Part shown: piece after piece, positions 1 through 6,726 of the stretch
Layout: each line of letters opens with the position of its first letter
How positions within the stretch are numbered: the stretch's first letter is position 1
Origin: Microcoleus sp. bin48.metabat.b7b8b9.023
Lineage (GTDB): Bacteria; Cyanobacteriota; Cyanobacteriia; Cyanobacteriales; Microcoleaceae
Assembly (NCBI RefSeq): GCF_013299185.1
Contig: NZ_JAAFKG010000002.1
Span: 230,571-279,716, forward strand
Direction: 5' to 3'
DNA: 49,146 bases
Position numbers and translations under genes: made by a program
The notes under the pieces: model-generated
Told to the model about the DNA's origin: nothing
Databases searched by the model: none
What the model saw: only the letters and a program-made list of their open reading frames with translations

Positions 1-285
1 AAGAAGGACTGAAGTCCTGACTACAAACCAGGAAGTGAGGTTTGTAGTGAGGACTTTAGTCCGCAAAAAGAAGGACTGAAGTCCTGACTACGAACCTCAG
101 ATTAAGGTTTGTAGTGAGGACTTTAGTCCGCAAAAAGAAGGACTGAAGTCCTCACTACGAACCTCAGATTAAGGTTTGTAGTGAGGACTTTAGTCCGCAA
201 GAAGAAGGACTGAAGTCCTCACTACGAACCTGGGAAAGTTATATTTATAATGAGGACTCAAGTCCTTACTACAAAATTTAAAATC
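1..285. repeat. REP-type palindromic repeat array, upstream flank of the RAYT gene
   Basis: Four tandem-like blocks alternate the arms GAAGGACTGAAGTCCT and GTAGTGAGGACTTTAGTCC, so each forms small hairpins of the type GGACT-TT-AGTCC as well as larger ones. A GTAG tetranucleotide sits just 5' of the hairpin. This arrangement is known for REP sequences recognised by REP-associated tyrosine transposases. The array ends just before the transposase start. The same core recurs at 6501-6560 and 13237-13498. Confidence 0.85.
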
Positions 286-293
286 AAAATATC

Positions 294-893
294 ATGTACG
301 AGTACCGGACGCTGACACCAGAACAACGTGCTGAATTAGTTCGACAACGCTTAGCCAAAGGCTATCCACCCCACAGACCACCACATTTAATACGCGATCG
401 CACTTTTTACCTGCTGACAGCCACTTGTTACGAACATAAGTATTACATGGTAGATACATCCCGCCGCCAGCAACTCCTAGATCGGCTATTTGAGGCATTT
501 GTAACTAAAGGTATGGAAATACTAGCATGGGTTGTATTACCCAATCACTATCATCTTTTGGTGCAGGTTACGAACTTTAACGACTTAAGTAAATTATTTC
601 ATTCGGTTCATGGCGCAACCTCTCGTCAATGGAATCTTGAAGATGGAGCTACAGGTGGTCGAACAGTTTGGTATAGTTACAGTGATAGAGCTATTCGTTC
701 GGAACGCCATTACTATACAACGCTGAATTATATCCACAACAATCCTGTCAAACACCTATGGGTAAAGTCTCCTTATGATTACGAGCAAAGTAGTATTCAC
801 TGGTATTTAAAATATTATGGACGGGAATGGCTGCGTCATTTGTGGACTCAATATCCTGTTAGAGACTATGGTCACGCTTGGGATAATATTTAG
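294..893 (+). CDS. REP-associated tyrosine transposase (RAYT, Y1 family)
   Basis: This 199-residue protein belongs to the Y1 (IS200-like) single-strand transposase superfamily. The metal-binding HxH motif is seen as PNHYHLLV near residue 83, following the strand AWVVLP. The candidate nucleophilic tyrosine lies in the RAYT signature YIHNNPVKH near residues 144-152. RAYTs nick single-stranded REP hairpins and are thought to spread REPs rather than mobilise their own gene. The neighbourhood fits: palindromic arrays abut the gene at 1-285 and 904-1045, and there is no tnpB partner. The length is intact, with no frameshift. The ATG at 294 follows the repeat array by a few bases, with only a weak ribosome-binding site. 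Family assignment is firm; activity is inferred. Confidence 0.9.
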   Translation: MYEYRTLTPEQRAELVRQRLAKGYPPHRPPHLIRDRTFYLLTATCYEHKYYMVDTSRRQQLLDRLFEAFVTKGMEILAWVVLPNHYHLLVQVTNFNDLSKLFHSVHGATSRQWNLEDGATGGRTVWYSYSDRAIRSERHYYTTLNYIHNNPVKHLWVKSPYDYEQSSIHWYLKYYGREWLRHLWTQYPVRDYGHAWDNI

Positions 894-903
894 AAATATA
901 TAG

Positions 904-1045
904 GTTGAGGACTCGCATTCCTCACTACAAACGTTCGTAGTAAGGAATGCGAGTCCTTTTAATGCGAGAGGACTCGCATTCCTCACTACAAACTAATTAA
1001 CTTTAATGCGAGAGGACTCGCATTCCTCACTACAAACTAATTAAC
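904..1045. repeat. REP-type palindromic repeats, downstream flank of the RAYT gene
   Basis: Three copies of GAGGACTCGCATTCCTCACT are followed by ACAAAC, and one inverted copy (GTAGTAAGGAATGCGAGTCC) makes a large hairpin with its neighbour. The core differs from the upstream array (CGCATTCC instead of TTTAGTCC), but the GTAGT/ACTAC boundary is the same. This suggests two REP subfamilies flank one transposase. Confidence 0.8.
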
Positions 1046-1054
1046 AGTGCAAAA

Positions 1055-1771
1055 ATGAGAAATATATCAGATTTAGACAATGTACCCGAAATAGAAGAAG
1101 AGGAAGATTCCAGCGTACTGCTGTCGATCGGCGATTTAATGTCCGGCTTGTTGATGTTATTCGCGCTCCTGTTCATCACCGTCCAAATTCAACTCAGCGC
1201 CAAGGCGAAAATGCTCGATGAGAAAATCCTTCAGGTGGAAAAACTGCGACAGGAATTGCAGCAATATCAAAAGGCTTTTGAAGGACTACCGCAAATTATT
1301 GTCAATGCTTTAGAGGGGAAAGTTGGAGACAAAGATATTTTTACGGTTGACCCCGGAACCGGAGATGTCAGCATTCGCGATCGCATTTTGTTTGATAATA
1401 ACAGTTCCGTCCTCAAACCCGAAGGAAAAAAGTTTTTGCAAGCCTTCATTCCCATTTACAGCCAAGTGCTTTTTGCTAACAAACAGTTTGAAAAACAAAT
1501 TGCTCGCGTTGTCATCGAAGGACATACAAGTTCCGCAGGTTCCGATTCAAAAAATCTGGAACTGAGTTTGCGAAGGGCTTTAGCTGTTTCTAATTATATG
1601 TTTTCCAATGAGGTTACTTTTCCTAAAAAAGCTCAACTGGAGCAAAAAGTATTAGTTTCGGGACGGGGAGAATTAGACGCGAATCAGACTCAAAATGCCG
1701 CGGGCGATCGCAAAGTCGTTTTCCGCTTCCAATTCCGCCGCGAAAACTTAAATGTTGACCTAAACCGCTAA
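1055..1771 (+). CDS. MotB/OmpA-like inner-membrane protein with peptidoglycan-binding domain
   Basis: The protein has 238 residues. Residues 1-20 are acidic. One transmembrane helix follows at about 28-47 (LMSGLLMLFALLFITVQIQL) with an aspartate at its start (GDLMSG), as in MotB/ZorB-type ion-channel subunits. A coiled coil spans about 50-75, and a C-terminal OmpA-like domain about 100-230. The OmpA-type signatures are the IRDRILFDNNSSVLKPEG strand/helix, VVIEGHTSS, and LSLRRALAVSNYM, which bind peptidoglycan in characterised relatives. MotB and ZorB work with a MotA/ZorA partner, but none is encoded within several kilobases here. Its role could be a cell-wall anchor or half of an ion-driven complex whose partner lies elsewhere. 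Start codon ATG 1055. Confidence 0.75.
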   Translation: MRNISDLDNVPEIEEEEDSSVLLSIGDLMSGLLMLFALLFITVQIQLSAKAKMLDEKILQVEKLRQELQQYQKAFEGLPQIIVNALEGKVGDKDIFTVDPGTGDVSIRDRILFDNNSSVLKPEGKKFLQAFIPIYSQVLFANKQFEKQIARVVIEGHTSSAGSDSKNLELSLRRALAVSNYMFSNEVTFPKKAQLEQKVLVSGRGELDANQTQNAAGDRKVVFRFQFRRENLNVDLNR

Positions 1772-1896
1772 TTACCCTCGCCCGAAGGCAAAAGCCCGAA
1801 TTCTACCCCTAGATAAATGCTGCGGCTTGACCTGCGGATTTGATATAAAATGTGTGGGATTATTAGTCCTATACGCACGGGTAGCCAGACACCCTT

Positions 1897-2772
1897 ATGA
1901 AATCGCTCTTTCCCAATCGAACATCGAACATCGAACATAGAAAACTGTATAACCTGTTGCTGCTATTATTTCCCGCAAGTGCATGGCTAATCGTTTTCTT
2001 CATTCTCCCGGTGCTAATTGTACTGTTGTACAGTTTCTTAGAGCGCGGTACTTACGGCGGGATTACTTGGGTATTTACTCTCAGCAACTACCAGCGTTTG
2101 TTTAGCTGGGTTTTTTTAGGGGTAATTGGTCGATCGCTCTTTTTGGCTTTTTTGACAACCGCGGCTTGTTTGTTAGTCGGCTATCCCCTAGCATTTTTCA
2201 TCGCCACCCGTCCTCCCCGCTGGCGAAATGCCTTGCTTTTGCTGATAATTATTCCATTTTGGACTAACTTTTTAGTGAGAACCTACGCCTGGATCATTCT
2301 GCTGCGGAGCGAAGGAGTAGTGAACACAGCCCTGCAAAACCTGCAAATAATTACCGAACCGTTAAACTTGCTGTTTACGCCTTTCGCTGTGGCGATCGGT
2401 CTGATTTACGGCTATTTACCTTTCATGGTTCTGCCTTTATATTCTAGCATAGAACGCTTTAATTTCTCATTGGTTGAAGCAGCTCAAGATTTAGGAGCAA
2501 ATGATATTCGCACTTTTTGGCGCGTATTTTTGCCATTGACAACTCGCGGCATTGTGGCGGGTTCTATCCTCGTGTTTGTTCCCGCAGTCGGCGCTTTCAT
2601 TACACCCGATATATTGGGCGGAGCTAAAACAATTATGGTGGGAAATTTGATTCAAAATCAGTTTATGAAATCTCGGGATTGGCCTTTTGGTTCGGCGCTT
2701 TCTATGCTGTTGACGGTAATAATATTAGTTCCTGTTTTAATTTACTTCCGCGTCTCCGACGAAACGGAATAA
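1897..2772 (+). CDS. potB: Polyamine ABC transporter permease, PotB type
   Basis: This 291-residue inner-membrane protein is one of two permeases of a spermidine/putrescine-type importer. Six hydrophobic segments are visible, the first at residues 20-42 (LLLLLFPASAWLIVFFILPV). The EAA loop that contacts the ATPase is visible as VEAAQDLGANDIRTFWRVFLPLT near residues 193-215. potC, potD and potA follow on the same strand, so it is read as the first gene of an operon. The N-terminus is odd: codons 7-15 derive from a short direct repeat (ATCGAAC units), so the true start could lie slightly downstream, although no better start codon is seen. The family is clear; the exact substrate (spermidine, putrescine or another small cation) is not visible. 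Confidence 0.9.
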   Translation: MKSLFPNRTSNIEHRKLYNLLLLLFPASAWLIVFFILPVLIVLLYSFLERGTYGGITWVFTLSNYQRLFSWVFLGVIGRSLFLAFLTTAACLLVGYPLAFFIATRPPRWRNALLLLIIIPFWTNFLVRTYAWIILLRSEGVVNTALQNLQIITEPLNLLFTPFAVAIGLIYGYLPFMVLPLYSSIERFNFSLVEAAQDLGANDIRTFWRVFLPLTTRGIVAGSILVFVPAVGAFITPDILGGAKTIMVGNLIQNQFMKSRDWPFGSALSMLLTVIILVPVLIYFRVSDETE

Positions 2773-2840
2773 GTGGTGTGTACTGCGCGCCTTACATTTA
2801 GGTTAAGATGAGCTAATGACCAATGACTATTGACTACTAA

Positions 2841-2872
2841 GAGGGCGGGCACGCACCATCCACCGCCCCTAC
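2841..2872. repeat. Short GC-rich dispersed repeat between potB and potC
   Basis: This 32-bp GC-rich segment recurs in inverted orientation at 26000-26034; both contain GGCGGTGGATGGTGCG or its complement. It sits in the 110-bp potB-potC spacer next to direct repeats of TGACTA/AATGAC. Only its repeated nature is visible. Confidence 0.55.
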
Positions 2873-2882
2873 CTAATGACTG

Positions 2883-3740
2883 ATGACTAAAATAAAACTA
2901 GATTTATTTGTTCGGGCGATCGCCAAAAAGTGGCTTTGGGTACAAGCTTCCCTAGCATTTGCCTTTCTCTACTTGCCAATTCTCATCTTAATTATTTACT
3001 CGTTTAACAGCTCCAAATTTAACGCAGTTTGGCGCGGTTTTACCCTCGATTGGTACGGCAGCTTGTTTAGCAATGCAGGCGTGAGTCTTGCTACCAGCAG
3101 CAGTGCCGGAATTTTGCCAGCACTTAGCAATAGCTTGCTAATTGCAGCTATTTCGACAGCTTTAGCGACTATTTTCGGTACCATGCTCGCGCTAGCGCTT
3201 GAACGCTTTCATTTTCCGGGACGCAAAGCAGTAGAAGCTTTGCTGTTTTTGCCGATTATTATGCCCGAAATTACGATCGGCATTTCGCTGCTAGTTTTCT
3301 TTACCCTAGCATTTCGGATCGTAGAAAATCTCACGGGAATCCGCCTCAATCTCGGCTTACCTACAGTAATTATCGGTCACGTTGTCTTTAATATTTCATT
3401 CGTAACGATTACCGTCAGGGCGCGTTTGGCGGAACTCGATCCTCAATTAGAACAAGCAGCCTTTGACTTGGGTGCTAACGAGTGGCGGACTTTTTGGCGG
3501 ATTACTCTCCCTCTAATTTTGCCCGCTATTTTCAGCGCAGCACTGCTGGCTTTTACTTTGTCGCTGGACGATTTTGTCGTGACATTCTTTACCACCGGTG
3601 TCGGTTCGATGACGCTCCCGCTATTGGTTTACGGCATGATAAAATTTGCAGTGACGCCAGCAATTAATGCCATCTCAACTTTGATGTTGCTAGCTTCTTT
3701 ATTGCTGGTTGTATCGTCGCTAAGAGTTAAAAGAAGTTAA
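2883..3740 (+). CDS. potC: Polyamine ABC transporter permease, PotC type
   Basis: This 285-residue second permease pairs with PotB. The first membrane segment is at residues 20-42 (LAFAFLYLPILILIIYSFNS). The EAA loop is seen as LEQAAFDLGANEWRTFWRITLPLILP near residues 188-213. The C-terminal membrane span ends in LLLASLLLVVSSLRVKRS. About six transmembrane helices can be drawn, the normal number for the family. The ATG at 2883 overlaps a run of TGATGACT repeats, so no good Shine-Dalgarno is visible. The 110-bp gap after potB is unusually long for an operon and contains a dispersed repeat. Confidence 0.9.
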   Translation: MTKIKLDLFVRAIAKKWLWVQASLAFAFLYLPILILIIYSFNSSKFNAVWRGFTLDWYGSLFSNAGVSLATSSSAGILPALSNSLLIAAISTALATIFGTMLALALERFHFPGRKAVEALLFLPIIMPEITIGISLLVFFTLAFRIVENLTGIRLNLGLPTVIIGHVVFNISFVTITVRARLAELDPQLEQAAFDLGANEWRTFWRITLPLILPAIFSAALLAFTLSLDDFVVTFFTTGVGSMTLPLLVYGMIKFAVTPAINAISTLMLLASLLLVVSSLRVKRS

Positions 3741-3791
3741 AAAACTTGCTTTATGTGTCATAATTAACTTTGCCTACAACCAACAAAACCC

Positions 3792-4850
3792 ATGAAACGC
3801 CTGCTGACTTTCTTACTTTTGTTTGTGATGAGTGCAACGATGGTTTTCGGATGCAGCCGCACAGGCAGCAACCAGCAAGTCCTCAGCATTTACAATTATG
3901 CAACTTATATCGCTCCCGAAGCGATCGCCCAATTCGAGAAAGAGAACAATGTTAAAATTCAATACGACACTTTCGAGAACAGCGACGCACTCTACGCCAA
4001 ACTCAAACAGGGAAATCCCGGTTATGATGTCATATTTCCCGCCGATTACATGGTCAGAATCATGGCAGCCGAGAATATACTTGAACCGCTAGATCCTGCA
4101 AAAATTGTTAACAAAAATAATCTCGATTCAAAATGGCTAAACCAAACATTTGACCCTGGCAATAAATATTCATTGCCCTATCAGTGGGGAACAATGGGAA
4201 TTGGCTACAACATCAAAGCAACCAAGGACGAGATTAACAGTTGGGGGGCGATGTTCGATCCTAAATATACTGGAAAAATAGCATGGCAAGATGATGCCCG
4301 ATACACTTTTGCAGTGGTTTTAATGTATTTAGGATTTGACCCAAATACAACTAATCCCGAAGAAATTAACAAAGCCCGCGACTTGCTGATTAAAAATAAA
4401 AATATGATTGCCGCTTTTGTCCCCGACACGGGTCAAACTCTGCTCGATCAAGGAGAAGTCAACCTGACAATGGAATGGAGCGGCGATATTTTTCAGGTGA
4501 TGAAAGAGAATCCAAATCTCCGCTACGCTATTCCCAAAGAAGGCACAATTGTCTTTTCTGACAACATGGCAATTCCCAAAGGTGCACCGCACAAAGAGTT
4601 AGCTGAGAAATTTATTAACTTTATTTTGCAGCCAGAAGTAGGTGCGACAATTTCTAATTTTACCCACTATGGCTCGCCGAATAAAGCAGCAATAGACAAA
4701 GGTTTAATTGACCCGAAAGATTTGAAAAATCCCCAAATTTATCCACCGGCTGAAATTTTTGGTAAGATGAAATTCTTGCAGGATGTCGGGAAAGCAACCG
4801 CATTGTACGATCGAGCTTCGACGGAAGTTAAAGCAGGAGCAGGAAAGTAA
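3792..4850 (+). CDS. potD: Polyamine ABC transporter substrate-binding lipoprotein, PotD type
   Basis: The protein has 352 residues. The N-terminus is a lipoprotein signal: MKR, a hydrophobic stretch LLTFLLLFVMSATM, then the lipobox VFGC with Cys21 as the lipidated residue. The mature part begins like PotD/PotF-type binding proteins (LSIYNYATYIAPEAIAQFEKE near residues 31-51). Family blocks YDVIFPADYMV and LPYQWGTMGIGYN follow. It should capture the polyamine outside the membrane and deliver it to PotB/PotC. It begins 51 bp after potC. After the stop there is a repeat-filled gap before the ATPase gene. Confidence 0.9.
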   Translation: MKRLLTFLLLFVMSATMVFGCSRTGSNQQVLSIYNYATYIAPEAIAQFEKENNVKIQYDTFENSDALYAKLKQGNPGYDVIFPADYMVRIMAAENILEPLDPAKIVNKNNLDSKWLNQTFDPGNKYSLPYQWGTMGIGYNIKATKDEINSWGAMFDPKYTGKIAWQDDARYTFAVVLMYLGFDPNTTNPEEINKARDLLIKNKNMIAAFVPDTGQTLLDQGEVNLTMEWSGDIFQVMKENPNLRYAIPKEGTIVFSDNMAIPKGAPHKELAEKFINFILQPEVGATISNFTHYGSPNKAAIDKGLIDPKDLKNPQIYPPAEIFGKMKFLQDVGKATALYDRASTEVKAGAGK

Positions 4851-4937
4851 GCATTCGTCGTGCCAACAACCAGGTCAAACTTAACTGGTTCCAAGGAAGA
4901 GCATGGTAACGAGTAGAAAGCGAGTAACTAACGAAAT

Positions 4938-5348
4938 GTAGGGTGCGGAGCGGGGGAAAATTATTGAGTATCTCGTCAAAATATTCAGCGCTGACGCACC
5001 CTATAATAACTGGGCCAAGGTACGTAGTTGCGATGAAAGCGCTCTTTCCTGATATAAGCGTATAGCGCTCAAGCGCAACTACATACCTAATTTGTGTAAC
5101 GACAATAAAACCGCTCTGCCTTGTTAAGGGCGATCGGATTCTATGCAAAATGCAAATTCATATAACATTGGTATCAGGGGGAAAATTATTGAGTATCTCG
5201 TCAAAACATTCAGCCCGCTCCGCACCCTACAATAACTAAAAATTAAATTATACACAATAGCGAGTAACTAACTGTAGGGTGCGGAGCGGGGGAAAATTAT
5301 TGAGTATCTCGTCAAAATATTCAGCCCGCTCCGCACCCTACAATAACT
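4938..5348. repeat. Three copies of a ~65-70 bp inverted-repeat element between potD and potA
   Basis: Copies lie at about 4938-5007, 5176-5237 and 5274-5341. The third is cleanest: its ends form a perfect 17-bp inverted repeat (GTAGGGTGCGGAGCGGG against its complement, 5274-5290 and 5325-5341) around a conserved core (AAAATTATTGAGTATCTCG). Copies 1 and 3 are both preceded by GAGTAACTAAC. Copy 2 has lost its left arm. There is no coding potential, so this looks like a non-autonomous MITE-type element. A small unrelated stretch, 5008-5175, holds no recognisable gene. Confidence 0.8.
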
Positions 5349-5364
5349 ACTAGGATAGATCAGA

Positions 5365-6453
5365 ATGCACGCCGTCGAAATTATAGACATTTCCAAAGTA
5401 TTTAAAAGTGCCCGCAGTCAAGATTTCTTGGCTGTAGACAATATCAACCTGCAAATTAAAGATCGCGAATTCTTTTCTTTGCTCGGCCCTTCCGGCTGCG
5501 GCAAAACTACAACTTTGCGAATGATTGCGGGTTTTGAAATGCCCACAGCGGGCGAAATTTACATTCACGGTCAACCGATGCGACATCGCCCGCCATTTCA
5601 CCGCCCAGTGAATACGGTATTTCAAAATTATGCTTTATTTCCGCACATGACAGTAGCACAAAATGCTGCATTTGGCTTGGAAATGGAGAATTTGCCTCCC
5701 CAAACAATTCGCGATCGCGTCGTGGCAGCTTTAGCATTAGTACAGTTAACGGATGTAGAAAAACGCTATCCCCGCCAACTGTCGGGAGGGCAGCAGCAGC
5801 GAGTAGCGTTGGCGAGGGCGTTGGTTAAAGAGCCTTCTGTTTTGCTGTTGGATGAACCCTTAGGAGCCCTGGATTTGAAGTTGCGAAAAGAGATGCAATT
5901 AGAATTAAAAAAGATGCAGAGACTGTTGGGAATTACGTTTATTTATGTAACTCACGACCAAGAAGAAGCGCTCGCGATGTCGGACAGAATTGCTGTGATG
6001 GAGGGAGGAAAACTGCAACAAGTCGGGACGCCTGTTGAGATTTATGAATATCCTAAAACGCGGTTTGTGGCTGATTTTATTGGGGACAGCAATTTTTTGA
6101 CCGGGCGAGTAGTGGAAAAGCAACATGGTAAAATAACGGTGTTGGTTGACCAGCAGTTGCCCGTGTTAGTTGCGACAGCAGAAGATTTGCCGGCTGGGAA
6201 AGTTGTTACTCTGGTGTTGCGGCCGGAAAAAGCCACTATTTATCCGGCTAATTATGATGCTGAGCATAGCTGGCCGGGAGTAGTTGAAGAGGCGATTTAT
6301 ATTGGCACTGACACGCGCTATACGGTGCGCCTGACTGCTAAAAGCTCGATCGCCCTTCGCCGACAAAACTTGCACAGAGATGACTTGCAGCGGCACAAAA
6401 TTGGCGACAGCGTTCGAGTCTCCGTGCCACCGGAAAGTATCTGTATTTTATAG
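5365..6453 (+). CDS. potA: Polyamine ABC transporter ATP-binding protein, PotA type
   Basis: The protein has 362 residues. The ATPase domain carries Walker [10 protein letters not shown] (41-49), the Q-loop [11 protein letters not shown] (86-96), the ABC signature LSGGQQQR (139-146), Walker B VLLLDEP (159-165) and the switch histidine in [13 protein letters not shown] regulatory domain (about 240-360) follows, as usual for PotA/MalK-type ATPases. It powers PotB/PotC at the cytoplasmic face. The gene is 514 bp downstream of potD with three repeat elements between. Co-transcription is plausible but the gap may weaken it. Start ATG 5365; AGGATAGATCAGA lies just upstream and gives a poor ribosome-binding site. 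Confidence 0.9.
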   Translation: MHAVEIIDISKVFKSARSQDFLAVDNINLQIKDREFFSLLGPSGCGKTTTLRMIAGFEMPTAGEIYIHGQPMRHRPPFHRPVNTVFQNYALFPHMTVAQNAAFGLEMENLPPQTIRDRVVAALALVQLTDVEKRYPRQLSGGQQQRVALARALVKEPSVLLLDEPLGALDLKLRKEMQLELKKMQRLLGITFIYVTHDQEEALAMSDRIAVMEGGKLQQVGTPVEIYEYPKTRFVADFIGDSNFLTGRVVEKQHGKITVLVDQQLPVLVATAEDLPAGKVVTLVLRPEKATIYPANYDAEHSWPGVVEEAIYIGTDTRYTVRLTAKSSIALRRQNLHRDDLQRHKIGDSVRVSVPPESICIL

Positions 6454-6500
6454 TGACAGGAAGAAGGAAGACACGACAGTCGATTACCATAACAAAAACC

Positions 6501-6560
6501 GTTCGTAGTGTGGACTTTAGTCCGCATCAATTTCTGCGGACTAAAGTCCACACTACGAAC
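6501..6560. repeat. REP-type perfect 26-bp inverted repeat downstream of potA
   Basis: Arms at 6501-6526 and 6535-6560 are perfectly complementary around an 8-nt loop. The core, GTAGTGTGGACTTTAGTCC, matches the RAYT-flanking arrays and the 13237-13498 array. It sits between the convergent potA and phosphatase genes, so the hairpin could act as a bidirectional transcription block, though there is no T-run. A second, imperfect hairpin (TTATTAAT-GGAACTTC arms) lies at 6567-6608. Confidence 0.85.
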
Positions 6561-6644
6561 CTTACTTATTAATGGAACTTCTCCATATCGGGGAAGTTCC
6601 GATTAATAAAAGTCAAAAAATCATCCATCGAAGATGTCGATCAA

Positions 6645-6694
6645 GAGGGCCCAAGCCCAACAACGTACCTCATCTTTCTCAGAACCGCTATAGT
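6645..6694. repeat. Half copy of the 108-bp TATAG-ended MITE family
   Basis: This stretch contains GCCCAACAACGTACCTCATC and CTTTCTCAGAACCGCTATA, matching the right half of the elements at 36398-36505 and 38026-38133. The left half is missing or replaced. The remaining bases of 6454-6726 hold no recognisable gene. Confidence 0.65.
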
Positions 6695-6726
6695 TATGCA
6701 CAACAAATTCCCAAACTAGCCAACTT

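Noticed and set aside
1..1045. Possible CRISPR array
   Set aside because: The repeats are palindromic, have no regular unique spacers of 30-40 bp and flank a RAYT, so they are REPs. The same reasoning applies to 13237-13498, where units are directly tandem with no spacers.
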